From OMIW01 sp044235645 (GTDB lineage Bacteria > Bdellovibrionota_C > UBA2361 > OMIW01): a stretch of 64,000 nt of DNA. Both the position numbers and the translations under genes were made by a program. The notes below the pieces were generated by a model, which searched no databases, was not told where the DNA came from, and saw only the letters and a list, made by a program, of their open reading frames with translations. The DNA lies in assembly GCA_044235645.1 (NCBI GenBank), contig JBIIHQ010000011.1:23740-87739 (forward strand), given 5' to 3'. Positions within the stretch are counted from its first letter, which is position 1, and every line of letters begins with the position of its first letter. Shown here piece by piece: positions 50,427-58,993 of the stretch.

Positions 50427-51692
50427 ATGAGTCAATATCTTCTTTTTGAACGCGCGCCTGAATCGATTCAGTCATCTCAACCACGCCCCTTCTCAACTGA
50501 AGCGCAGGTCCGGGCGGACAGGATAGTCACCGCCGTGCGAGACCGGGGCGACGAGGCGGTTCTCGCATTTGCCCGAGAGTTCGGGGAACTTCGAGAAGAG
50601 CGGGCACTCTTTTCCGAGACCGAGTGTCGTCAGGCGATTGCTCGAATAGCTCCCGAGACCGTGGCGCTCCTTGAACGGAGCGCGGCGCGCGTTCGGGCGT
50701 TCGCATCGGCTCAGCGTTCTGCGCTCTCAGAGGTTGAGATTTCGATTCCAGGGGGAGCTGCCGGTCACCGAATCGTCCCACTCCAACGAGCAGGATGCTA
50801 CGTACCGGGGGGGCGGTATCCCTTGGTGTCGTCGCTTCTGATGTCGGTGGTAACAGCACGGGTCGCCGGGGTAGAAGAGATATGGGTGTCAACACCGCGG
50901 CCGAGCGATGAAATGCTCGCCGCGGCAGCAATCGCGGGTGCGACAGGAGTTTTTAGTGTAGGAGGAGCACACGGAATTGCGGCGCTGGCTCTCGGATTTG
51001 CGGGGGTCGCCCCTTGTGATTGTATCGTTGGTCCCGGGAATTCATACGTAACAGCGGCAAAGTTTCTCGTCTCAGCGCACGTTCGGATCGATATGCTCGC
51101 GGGCCCCTCAGAGCTCGTGGTAATAGCGGATCGCTCGTCATCGCCAGCGCTAATCGCCGCTGACCTTCTCGCGCAGGCAGAACACGACCCCGAGGCGGTA
51201 CCGACCCTCATCACTCTGGATCGCGCGATCATCTCCGCCGTGTCACATGAGTTGGAGCGTCAGCTCGCGGACCTCTCATCCGCACCGACCGCGCGAGTGG
51301 CTCTACAGAATGGATGTGTCGTCGTTGTTCCGACAATTGAGGAGGCAGCACGGGTCTCCAATGTCCTCGCCCCAGAACACCTTCAGCTCAGTCTCTCGCA
51401 CCCCGAGCGAATCGTACCAATGCTCAAGAACTATGGTGGCCTCTTCGTCGGAGAGGGAAGTGCCGAGGTTATCGGTGACTACTGTGCCGGTCCCAATCAC
51501 GTCCTGCCCACCGGTGGCACTGGCCGTTCACGATGCGGATTGTCGGTGTTCGATTTTATCAAGGTCGCTACCTGGCTTAGAATTGATGACCGAACTCAAG
51601 CGAGAAATCTGTATACGGACGCGTGCTGGCTCGCTGAGCTCGAGGGGCTTCCTGGTCATCGCGCCGCAGCAGAGGGAAGGATTAACGATTAG
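50427..51692 (+). CDS. hisD: Histidinol dehydrogenase
   Basis: HisD oxidises histidinol to histidine with NAD in two steps. The 421-residue protein shows the HisD set: GCYVPGGRYPLVSSLLMSVV near 115, EIWVSTPRP, FSVGGAHGIAALALG near 170, DCIVGPGNSYVTAAK near 198, DMLAGPSELVVIADRSSSP near 222, LLAQAEHDPEAVP near 247 and GPNHVLPTGGTGRS near 353, including zinc and base residues (Gln-His pair in AQAEHD). ATG 50427 follows GAGGA; GTG 50397 overlaps the fusion gene's stop. It ends the his genes; bcp follows after 29 bases. Confidence 0.93.
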   Translation: MSQYLLFERAPESIQSSQPRPFSTEAQVRADRIVTAVRDRGDEAVLAFAREFGELREERALFSETECRQAIARIAPETVALLERSAARVRAFASAQRSALSEVEISIPGGAAGHRIVPLQRAGCYVPGGRYPLVSSLLMSVVTARVAGVEEIWVSTPRPSDEMLAAAAIAGATGVFSVGGAHGIAALALGFAGVAPCDCIVGPGNSYVTAAKFLVSAHVRIDMLAGPSELVVIADRSSSPALIAADLLAQAEHDPEAVPTLITLDRAIISAVSHELERQLADLSSAPTARVALQNGCVVVVPTIEEAARVSNVLAPEHLQLSLSHPERIVPMLKNYGGLFVGEGSAEVIGDYCAGPNHVLPTGGTGRSRCGLSVFDFIKVATWLRIDDRTQARNLYTDACWLAELEGLPGHRAAAEGRIND

Positions 51693-51721
51693 CACCACAC
51701 ATAAACGTAGCGGAGGCACGG

Positions 51722-52207
51722 ATGTCAAACAATCAAGAGGGTCGGATCGCCCCCGATTTTTCACTCACCGACAAAACTGGCGCTCGCTATACCCTCGCGC
51801 AATTCGACACACCATGGGTGGTCGTATTCTTTTACCCAAAGGATGACACTCCGGGATGCACCGTCGAAGCAAAGTCATTCAGCGACTCGCTCGAAGAATT
51901 CGCAAAACGGGGTGCCACCATCATCGGCATATCGGGAGGAACCGATGCGACAAAGGCAAAATTTTGCAAGAAAAGTAACCTTGACGTTCTCCTTCTCAGC
52001 GATACCGATTTTTCAGTAGCTAAATCCTACCAGGTCTTCGGCCCCAAAAAGTTCATGGGCCGCAGCTACGAGGGAATCTCCCGAGAAACGTTCCTCCTCG
52101 GCGCTCGCAACGAAAAAGGAGAGCGGGCGATAGTGAAACACTTCTCCAAAGTAACCCCAGCATCACATGTTGAAGAGGTGCTTGGGCTAGTGGGAAAGAG
52201 GGGGTGA
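51722..52207 (+). CDS. bcp: Thiol peroxidase of the Bcp/PrxQ type
   Basis: This 161-residue thioredoxin-fold peroxidase reduces peroxides. The peroxidatic Cys is in FYPKDDTPGCTVEAKSFSD near residue 45, preceded by the conserved Pro/Thr; a second Cys in KAKFCKKSNLDVLLLSD near residue 77 is not at the usual resolving position five residues on, so it may act as a 1-Cys or atypical form. APDFSLTDKTG at the start is typical. The ATG has GGAGGCACGG right before it. It is the last gene before the convergent hydrolase. Confidence 0.9.
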   Translation: MSNNQEGRIAPDFSLTDKTGARYTLAQFDTPWVVVFFYPKDDTPGCTVEAKSFSDSLEEFAKRGATIIGISGGTDATKAKFCKKSNLDVLLLSDTDFSVAKSYQVFGPKKFMGRSYEGISRETFLLGARNEKGERAIVKHFSKVTPASHVEEVLGLVGKRG

Positions 52208-52321
52208 TGTGTCAGTCCGGTCAGGGTCCGCATCAATTCCTGCAGCCTGTGATCTATCCAATTGTCCCCGAAGGATATTGAAAAAGCCTCATGGGTATCA
52301 AGAATCAAGTCGGTACCCACG

Positions 52322-53164
52322 CTAACGGATACACCCCTTGATAGCCGCTGTTATTTCCCCCACCGCCTTAAAAAAGATATCGTTATGCCCCGCTGTCGGG
52401 GAGGTGACGAAGGTTGCATGTCGGTGTTGCGCCGCCCGGTAAACCTGGCGCCCTAAATCGAACGGCACGACCCTATCGTTCTTGCCGTGAGCAACGACTA
52501 CGCACGTATCAGAGAGGGAGGCGACAAACCGCTTTACCGGGAATGTATGCCAGGCAAACGGTCGCATTATTCCAAAAAAGGGGGTCGCCCCAATGACATC
52601 GGGCAGGGTGGTGAAGGGGGTTATCAGCAGCGCTACCCCTGGTTGATACTTTGCCGCTGCGTAAGCCGCTGGACCCGTCCCTATCGATATCCCGGTTACT
52701 ATTAGCTCCGCTTTTGACAACGATTCTCTCTGCAACGCCTCATCGATAACAGCATCAGCGTCCCGGTACAGCCCGTCCTCGGATGGCCAGCCGGTGCTGG
52801 TTCCATATCCTCGGTAGTCAAACCCATAACTCGTGACACCCAGCTCGGAAAAGTATTTTTGATAAGCGAAGAAATTGGCAACGTCGCCCGCATTTCCATG
52901 AAACACAACGGCTACGCGGCGGGAGTCCGGAACGGGTAATCTCCAGACCTCGAGAGACTCATGATCCACCGTCGTCACCCGTAAGCTCTCCACTCCTGCA
53001 GGTATCGACTCCCGATCTCTCGTACTCGGCTCAAACAGGCCGCCCACCGCTCCCGGAAAGATTTGGAGATCCTGAGTGAGAATAATTATAAGAGCGAGAA
53101 ATATTATAAATACTGGAATCCTCAGGACCAGTGGCCGAAGGATATATCGGTGATGAAGAGACAT
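52322..53164 (-). CDS. Membrane-anchored alpha/beta hydrolase (BEM46/ABHD13-like)
   Basis: The 280-residue protein has an N-terminal membrane anchor (LRIPVFIIFLALIIILTQ, residues about 13-31) and an alpha/beta hydrolase fold: VVFHGNAGDVANFFAYQ near 83, YGFDYRGYGTSTGWPSEDG near 108, the nucleophile elbow TGISIGTGPAAYAAAK near 149 (Ser in GxSxG), HGKNDRVVPFDLG near 222 (acid Asp) and TAGHNDIFF near 257 (His). The triad is complete. Residues before ATG 53164 look non-coding, so longer starts are rejected. The substrate is unknown; BEM46-like enzymes are membrane-linked thioesterases or lipases. Confidence 0.83.
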   Translation of the reverse strand: MSLHHRYILRPLVLRIPVFIIFLALIIILTQDLQIFPGAVGGLFEPSTRDRESIPAGVESLRVTTVDHESLEVWRLPVPDSRRVAVVFHGNAGDVANFFAYQKYFSELGVTSYGFDYRGYGTSTGWPSEDGLYRDADAVIDEALQRESLSKAELIVTGISIGTGPAAYAAAKYQPGVALLITPFTTLPDVIGATPFFGIMRPFAWHTFPVKRFVASLSDTCVVVAHGKNDRVVPFDLGRQVYRAAQHRHATFVTSPTAGHNDIFFKAVGEITAAIKGCIR

Positions 53165-53363
53165 GAGGGGATTCCATGGGACGTTCAGGTGATATGGTCG
53201 TACGAGCGTTATGAGAGACGCTGTCGGACCTGCACGGCGATGGGAATCCTTGCACACCCCCCTCACTAATCCTAGTGGGCTTGAACCGAGCGTGTACATT
53301 TCTCTACCTGGATACCCTTTGTGGGAGCGTGTTCTCTGACAATTGTCTGAAAAAGTCGGCTCT

Positions 53364-54092
53364 TCAGCTGCGCCATCCGACCGTATTATACTCCTGCAAA
53401 ACCAGCCTCTCCTCGGCAGGGTCAAAATTATACACCGTGATTCCGCAATTCTCCGGCGATTGGTCTTTTGGCCAATGCAGGAGCTGTTCGTAATCCCACC
53501 TCTCCAGAATAAACCGCATGGTTCGTAGCGATCCGCCATGAAGGACCACCCATACCCGTTTTCCTGCGCGATCACGGAAGAGCATATCGAGAAAGGTGTA
53601 GACCCGCTGCGACACGTCGGAGAGGCTCTCGCCCCCCGGTGGCCGGGCGAAAAATCCCCCAAACATATTCCAGTGATCTTGCAGCCACGGAAAGGTCGCG
53701 TGCGCCTCGTGCGTGAGCATGTCGTAGGTATAGCCGGGATCTCGCTCCCTGATGAATTGATTCATACGCACCTTCATCTGGGCTCGCTCGTCAGGGGCAA
53801 ACGCTGATACGATCCCCTCCACCGTCTGAATCGTCCGCAGGTATCCCGAATGGTAAATGTAATCGGGAGCTCCAAATCGCTGTCGCAGATATTTTCCGGT
53901 GCTCTCTGCCTGAACAACCCCCTCATCAGTCAACGGGACCTTATAATCGGGCGCTCCGTTTACGAGGCTTCGGGCATCCTCGTCAGCATAAAACGTAGTG
54001 CCTCGTTTAGCTTTATTACGGACCGATTCGGCGTGCCGAATGCAGATAAGTTGCAATGGTCGAGTGGCGGGGAGTGCTGTGGAGGGTGGCAT
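53364..54092 (-). CDS. Histidine phosphatase family protein
   Basis: The 242-residue protein has the RHG-type motif IRHAESVRNKAKRG near residue 17 (phospho-His with RHAES rather than RHGET), the Arg of SGYLRTIQTVEGI near 102, an acidic ERDPG near 132, and the second His in VWVVLHGGSLRTMRFIL near 196. The catalytic set looks intact. The GGESLSDVSQRVYTFLDML segment near 170 is typical of fructose-2,6-bisphosphatase-like phosphatases. The substrate cannot be read. It stands alone, 200 bases downstream of the hydrolase start on the same strand. Confidence 0.82.
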   Translation of the reverse strand: MPPSTALPATRPLQLICIRHAESVRNKAKRGTTFYADEDARSLVNGAPDYKVPLTDEGVVQAESTGKYLRQRFGAPDYIYHSGYLRTIQTVEGIVSAFAPDERAQMKVRMNQFIRERDPGYTYDMLTHEAHATFPWLQDHWNMFGGFFARPPGGESLSDVSQRVYTFLDMLFRDRAGKRVWVVLHGGSLRTMRFILERWDYEQLLHWPKDQSPENCGITVYNFDPAEERLVLQEYNTVGWRS

Positions 54093-54310
54093 GATTCTTT
54101 TCTTTGATGTCTCTCTTCGTCGTGTACCACTCCCTACACCGAGATGTGAGGAAAGTCAAAAGGTATGAAGGTGGAGGGCAGATCGTCGAGGATGGCTTTT
54201 CGTCGGTCAGAGAGCGCAGATTCGTCTCGCCGAAACATAGCCCCCACAGAGAGCTAAGACGGACGGTAACGCTGAGGGGTTAGATGCGCCATCCCCCTTC
54301 AACGCACATC

Positions 54311-54526
54311 TCATTTGTAAACCACCTCAGAGAATTCCACCCAAAGCTGAAACACGAAAAGAAGGGCTCCTATCAGAGCTGTCATGTGCACCGCTCGTTG
54401 GATCGGTCTCTCAGGGTGTGAACACGACGAAGGGGATTTGCGACGCATCAGGTGGAGACGCAGACTTTCGAGTAATAGCAGACAAAAAATGGGAGAAATA
54501 AAGCCAGCAAGATACAACTCCAGCAT
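54311..54526 (-). CDS. Small two-helix membrane protein
   Basis: The 71-residue product has two hydrophobic helices, LYLAGFISPIFCLLLLESL (about 4-22) and MTALIGALLFVFQLWVEF (about 48-65), joined by a basic, Ser/Pro-rich loop (RRKSPSSCSHPERPIQRAVH). ATG at 54526 follows AAGGA at 8 bases, which argues for a real gene. No family is recognised. Confidence 0.55.
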   Translation of the reverse strand: MLELYLAGFISPIFCLLLLESLRLHLMRRKSPSSCSHPERPIQRAVHMTALIGALLFVFQLWVEFSEVVYK

Positions 54527-55005
54527 CTGAGTGGTCCTTACTGCGCGTAAACCCGTGGCGCTCTCGATGGTGAACCATGGACCGAACGGGTAAGCCCATA
54601 GAGAAGAGAGGAATCGCTCAAAAATTGTGGGTATCTGAGGGACCCCCGTGAGAGCTACCGCCTGATCAATTGAGATCTTTCTGATTGATGCAACCTGTAT
54701 TGAAGCAAAGCGAAGGATATATAAACGCGCGTACCACCTCGTACGTTCATGGTCGGACGCACGATCTCGATGAGTGCGGTCGCCGGGAAAGCGATGACAA
54801 GCAGGGGATCATCGAGAAAAGGGGATGGCCTTCGTCGATGATTCCATCATTTCTTCGTCTCGACACCCGATCCATGACGAAAAGCAAGAGCTCTTGCCAC
54901 TGATTGAGAATTTCATCAGCTCTATCATCTTCATACCAAGACCCAGTTGGCCCCACTCCTCGGTACCGATTCCCCAAACCTCTTCTATCCATTATCATCC
55001 CTTTC
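54527..55005. other. Intergenic stretch before the ABC exporter, possible gene remnants
   Basis: This 479-base region holds no clear gene. On the minus strand, ATG 54992 opens an 81-codon frame (WYEDDRADEILNQWQELLLF), ending at 54747. Beside it, in another frame, runs IAFPATALIEIVRPTMNV at about 54730-54790. The two could be parts of one broken gene, or chance. TTG 54904 is in frame with the ABC gene, but the residues it adds look non-coding. Confidence 0.3.
54747..54992 (-). pseudogene. Possible remnant of a small gene
   Basis: An 81-codon frame from ATG 54992 reads like protein in its middle (GSWYEDDRADEILNQWQELL) but becomes Ser/Arg-rich after EGHPLFS. A different frame then resumes protein-like text (DDPLLVIAFPATALIEIV) to about 54665. 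One frameshift near 54810 would join them. No homology is recognised. Confidence 0.22.
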
Positions 55006-56766
55006 ATGCGCCCGCTCCACCCTTTCACCCCCGCAGTACTCCAACTATCCCGCCCATACCTTCGTCGGGTGGGCATCGCCTCGGCAGCGCTCGTCGTCGT
55101 TGACGTGATTGATATGGCTCTGCCTCTGGTGATGAAAGGGGTTTTTGACGCGATTGGAAATCGTGACCTTTTTGTGTGGTTTGCCCTCGGGTATGCCACG
55201 CTTTTAGTTATGCAGGCGGTCCTCCGGTTGATCTACCGAACTTTGTTTCCCCTCGCGCAATGTGAATTCGCTTATTCCCTGCGGAACGCGCTGGCGTGGG
55301 CGGTTATTCGGGGGGGTGATGACACCCCACAGCAGTTCCGTGCAGGGGATGTTTTGCCCCTTGTCACCAGCGATACTGAGCAGGCAGCATGTGTGTTGAA
55401 CGATGGGCTTGTTATCGGCCTTGATGCAGTTCTTTACCTCGTGTGTGTCCCATTTCTGATGATCTGGGTCAGTCCACTTGCGGCCCTACCAGCGTTGATT
55501 CCCCTGATTGCGGTGCCCTTTATCGCGCGCCGGGGAGAGCGAGGGATATCCGAGGCGACACACCGAGTCCAGGAGGCACTCACCGCCCTTTCCACCTGTA
55601 TTGATGAAAAGCTCCGCAATCATGAAACGATCACCCTTTTCTCCCTTCGGAGTCGATTAACGAAGAGCCTCAATCCTCTGTCGAAAAGTCAGCGAGATCG
55701 GGTTATCGACGCCACCCGCGCCGACGCAAATCTCACCGGTGGGATTCAAGTATGTGGGGCTCTGGCGATGACGGTCCTTGTTATTATTAGTGGCGTGTTT
55801 ATTCACCGTGGCTTCCTCTCGATCGGTGGATTCGTTGCGCTCTATCAGTACCTGACGATGCTCTTGTGGCCTCTCATCGCGTTGGGGCTCTATCTCTCGA
55901 TCTCCCAAAAGGCTCGGGTTTCAAGCGGTCGTCTTGAGAGTCTTGTCTCGGCGGGTAGGGGACAGGTATTAACCACACCGGACACTCGAAGCTTACAGAC
56001 ACCAACTATCATACTGGATCAGGTTTCAGTATCGGCCGTGACTCGGGCCGCGCCTATTCTGCACGATATCTCGCTTATTGTTCGTCCAGGAGAACGGATA
56101 GCAATTGTCGGTCCGACCGGATCAGGCAAAACGATACTCCTCGAAACAATCGCATCACTCCATCCGCATACAGGGTCAATTTCCTTTTCGCTCGATGATA
56201 ATGGCCCTTCAACGACACGACTCGCAGCCCTTGGCGTGGTTGCTCTTTGCCCTCAGGTACCCCGCCTCTTCTCCGATACGATCGAACGTAATCTTCGATT
56301 TTGGAATCGGTCAGTTGTGGAACTACAAACGATGGAGGCGATGCTCGATGAGCTCTTTACCGACGAAGAGCGAAAATCCGAGCCGGGCAAGCCATTTCGG
56401 GAGCAGCGGGTGGACGTTCGGAATGGTCTCTCTGGGGGGCAACGGCAACGGCTGACCCTAGCCCGAACTCTCCTCTCCGCGCCTCCCATCGTGCTCCTCG
56501 ACAACCCCTTGTCTGCGCTCGACCCGATTCGGGAGGCGCAGACGATCGCGCTGATTGACCGTTGGATGGCAAGTCGTACACTTATCATGGTCACGAATCG
56601 CCCTGCGGCCTTGTCGTTGGCAAATCGGATTATCGTGTTGCGGGAGGGGAGAATTCAGCAAGATGGGACTCCAGCGGCGCTTCGCGCCGATTCGTCGGGA
56701 TGGTTTGCAAATCACTTTGATCAGCAGCGATCCACGGTCGATGCGAATGGTTTGGAGGATAGATGA
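55006..56766 (+). CDS. ABC exporter subunit with degenerate ATPase site
   Basis: The 586-residue half-transporter has six membrane helices (about 15-310) and a nucleotide-binding domain: IAIVGPTGSGKTILLETIA near 366 (Walker A), VALCPQVPRLFSDTIERNL (Q-loop), GLSGGQRQRLTLARTLL near 475 (intact signature) and IVLLDNPLSALDP near 495. In Walker B the catalytic Glu is Asn (about residue 500) and the switch His is Asn (LIMVTNRPAAL). It pairs with the next gene, whose start overlaps its stop as ATGA. Such heterodimers export lipids, peptides or drugs; substrate unknown. ATG 55006 is preferred to TTG 54904. Confidence 0.88.
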   Translation: MRPLHPFTPAVLQLSRPYLRRVGIASAALVVVDVIDMALPLVMKGVFDAIGNRDLFVWFALGYATLLVMQAVLRLIYRTLFPLAQCEFAYSLRNALAWAVIRGGDDTPQQFRAGDVLPLVTSDTEQAACVLNDGLVIGLDAVLYLVCVPFLMIWVSPLAALPALIPLIAVPFIARRGERGISEATHRVQEALTALSTCIDEKLRNHETITLFSLRSRLTKSLNPLSKSQRDRVIDATRADANLTGGIQVCGALAMTVLVIISGVFIHRGFLSIGGFVALYQYLTMLLWPLIALGLYLSISQKARVSSGRLESLVSAGRGQVLTTPDTRSLQTPTIILDQVSVSAVTRAAPILHDISLIVRPGERIAIVGPTGSGKTILLETIASLHPHTGSISFSLDDNGPSTTRLAALGVVALCPQVPRLFSDTIERNLRFWNRSVVELQTMEAMLDELFTDEERKSEPGKPFREQRVDVRNGLSGGQRQRLTLARTLLSAPPIVLLDNPLSALDPIREAQTIALIDRWMASRTLIMVTNRPAALSLANRIIVLREGRIQQDGTPAALRADSSGWFANHFDQQRSTVDANGLEDR

Positions 56767-58493
56767 TTCCATCACCCTCATCTCGTTGGCGGCGGATAAT
56801 AGGGCTCCTTTTACATGACAAGCCCCGTGCCATCATTGCCGTACTCCTTCTCCTCGCCCAGGGATTTGCAGCAGCAGTTGCTCCCCGGGTTCTTGGCTAC
56901 GCAGTTGATTCATCAAGCACGAACGGGGTATTCGTCCTGGCTCTTATCGGGTGTTCTTACCTCGGGGTCGAATTAATTCGAATAATATCAGCACGGCTTC
57001 AGGCCGTTGAGTTCTCCCGAATTGGACAGGGGGCGGTTCACCGCCTTCGGATCGAAGCGTTTCATCATGTCTTTTCTCTTCCATGGGGGACAATTCGACG
57101 GCTCGGACCAAGCGATCTTCTCTCGCGACTAACCGTAGATATTCGGTCGGCGAGCGCGTTATTTGAGGCCTGTTTTCTGCGGATAATTGAGCGGATCTGC
57201 GGAGTGGTTGCTATTTTTCTGGGAATTATTTCTCTTTCAGTTCCAGTTGGCCTCTCAGTGATCACCCTCTTTCCCCTTCTTCTCCTCGGGGCGTGGTACA
57301 CCTCCCGACGACTATATGGAGCATTTCATGAACGCCAAACCGCCATCGCCGCAGTAACCACCTCGCTTGCCGATTCGATAGAGCTGACAGCCGAGACAAA
57401 GCTCCTTGGTCTTGCAGCGAAACGAATCGACCAGTTCTGCGCGGAAAGTAATCGTCTCGCTTCGGTTCAGAAGGTTCCACCCCTTCTCTTTGGACGGCTT
57501 CATGCAGGAATGTCAATTCTTTCGGCGATTGCAGTCGGCGCGACCTTACTACTCGGGGAGCGATACATTTCTGCTGGACTACTGACTAAAGGTGAGCTGA
57601 TAACCCTTATCGCTTATATGGGGTCTATTATGTGGCCCATTATTATCATTATTGATCAGTGGTCGGTACTCCTTCAGGGGCTCGCATCAGTCGACCGAAT
57701 TTACGAGCTTTTCGGAATACCGACCGAGGATGCAGCGGTTACTCAATTGAGCGAGCAACCGCAATCGCATCCACAAGATGGAGAGCAACAAACCGCAATT
57801 ACCTTCAGAGCAGTCTCTTTTCAATATCCCGAGACAAGGCGAGGGGTCATCGACCTCTCGTTTACAATACACAAAGGGGAGCGGATCGGTATCGTTGGAG
57901 CAACCGGTTCAGGGAAATCAACGATATCGCGGCTCATTCTTGGGTTAGTATCACCAGATAGTGGAAGTATCTCGATTGGCGGGGCTCCCATCGCCACGAT
58001 ACCCCGTGAAAAACTCCGTGAGATGGTGGCATTTATGCCCCAACATCCCGAGATGTTCAGCGGAACACCCCTTGAAAATATCATCCTCTGGGATCCTCAC
58101 GCGGAGCATTTTACGAAAAAGATCACCCTTCTTCCCGAGAGCGTGGTTGATCTATGCACAACCGATAATGACGCGGCCACGAGCCTATCACTAGGCGAGC
58201 AGCAGTGTATTGCGGCACTTCGAATTCTGGTGAGAGACCCAGAAATCATTGTCCTTGATGAACCCACGGCGGCGATCGATCCCATCCTCGAGCAGTGGTT
58301 GATGAACACGATCTTTACCCCTGATTCCGCCCGCACTTCCCTCATAATAGCCCATCGGCTCGGCACCCTTGAACGGTGTGATCGAATCGTGATGATGAAG
58401 GAGGGCAGGATTGTCGACGAAGGAAGGCACGACGAATTGATGCAACGGAGTACCGCGTATCGACAAGTGGTTGAGGCGGATGCGCGACGGTGA
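56763..58493 (+). CDS. ABC exporter partner subunit
   Basis: The 576-residue partner has six membrane helices (about 15-300) and a nucleotide-binding domain: IGIVGATGSGKSTISRLIL near 377 (Walker A), MVAFMPQHPEMFSGTPLENI (Q-loop), TSLSLGEQQCIAALRIL near 473 and EIIVLDEPTAAIDP near 493 with catalytic Glu, then SLIIAHRLGTLERCDRIV with the switch His. Its signature reads LSLGE instead of LSGGQ. This altered signature would sit on the degenerate Walker B of the first subunit, so the pair has one weak and one active ATP site, as known for BmrCD/TM287-288 types. GTG or another start is not needed; ATG 56763. Confidence 0.9.
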   Translation: MIPSPSSRWRRIIGLLLHDKPRAIIAVLLLLAQGFAAAVAPRVLGYAVDSSSTNGVFVLALIGCSYLGVELIRIISARLQAVEFSRIGQGAVHRLRIEAFHHVFSLPWGTIRRLGPSDLLSRLTVDIRSASALFEACFLRIIERICGVVAIFLGIISLSVPVGLSVITLFPLLLLGAWYTSRRLYGAFHERQTAIAAVTTSLADSIELTAETKLLGLAAKRIDQFCAESNRLASVQKVPPLLFGRLHAGMSILSAIAVGATLLLGERYISAGLLTKGELITLIAYMGSIMWPIIIIIDQWSVLLQGLASVDRIYELFGIPTEDAAVTQLSEQPQSHPQDGEQQTAITFRAVSFQYPETRRGVIDLSFTIHKGERIGIVGATGSGKSTISRLILGLVSPDSGSISIGGAPIATIPREKLREMVAFMPQHPEMFSGTPLENIILWDPHAEHFTKKITLLPESVVDLCTTDNDAATSLSLGEQQCIAALRILVRDPEIIVLDEPTAAIDPILEQWLMNTIFTPDSARTSLIIAHRLGTLERCDRIVMMKEGRIVDEGRHDELMQRSTAYRQVVEADARR

Positions 58494-58529
58494 GGAGACG
58501 TTTGCTCACCCCAATAATCCGAACAGCTC

Positions 58530-58940
58530 TCACCCCTTGTGTCGTGGTTCACACAGCTCCATCAAAACCCCCAAGGTGCTTTTTGGATGAAGAAATGCCA
58601 CGAGCTTATCGTGAGCTCCTGCGGTTGGTGCCTCATTGATAAGTCTGCACCCATGGAGGGCGGCTTGACTCAGCTGTTGCGTAATATCATCCGTTTTGAA
58701 CGCTACATGGTGGACTCCCGGGCCATTCTTGGCCAAGAAGCGGGCAATGGGGCTCTCCGGCGCCGTCGGCTCAAGAAGTTCAAGGTGCACTCCATTGAGG
58801 TCAAAAAAGACCGTGCGGACCTGCTGCGAAGGAATCTCTTCAACGAGAGAGGGGGCGAGGCCAAGGGCGTCTCGGTAGAGGGGAATGGCATCGTCGAGGG
58901 TGGGTACGGCTATGCCGATGTGATCAATACCGTGAATCAT
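58530..58940 (-). CDS. mce: Methylmalonyl-CoA epimerase
   Basis: The 136-residue VOC-fold protein interconverts (S)- and (R)-methylmalonyl-CoA. It begins GIDHIGIAVPTLDDAI with the first metal His, has LNGVHLELLEPTAPESPIAR near 48 with the conserved acidic ligands, GPGVHHVAFKTDDI near 69 with His, and ends GVLMELCEP with the last Glu. These match bacterial mce. It is the last gene of the mutA-mutB-meaB-mce set and 53 bases after meaB. Confidence 0.93.
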   Translation of the reverse strand: MIHGIDHIGIAVPTLDDAIPLYRDALGLAPSLVEEIPSQQVRTVFFDLNGVHLELLEPTAPESPIARFLAKNGPGVHHVAFKTDDITQQLSQAALHGCRLINEAPTAGAHDKLVAFLHPKSTLGVLMELCEPRHKG

Positions 58941-58993
58941 AGCTACCTCTCTATTCGCTGCCTTTTAAAGGGCAAAGAGCACATCGCTCTACC

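Noticed and set aside
53165..53662. Longer N terminus for the alpha/beta hydrolase
   Set aside because: The 166 additional residues are Arg/Ser/Cys-rich and unlike protein, while ATG 53164 gives a normal membrane anchor.
54904..55005. TTG start of the first ABC subunit
   Set aside because: The 34 extra residues are Ser/Pro/Tyr-rich without ribosome site; ATG 55006 fits the usual short cytoplasmic start before the first helix.
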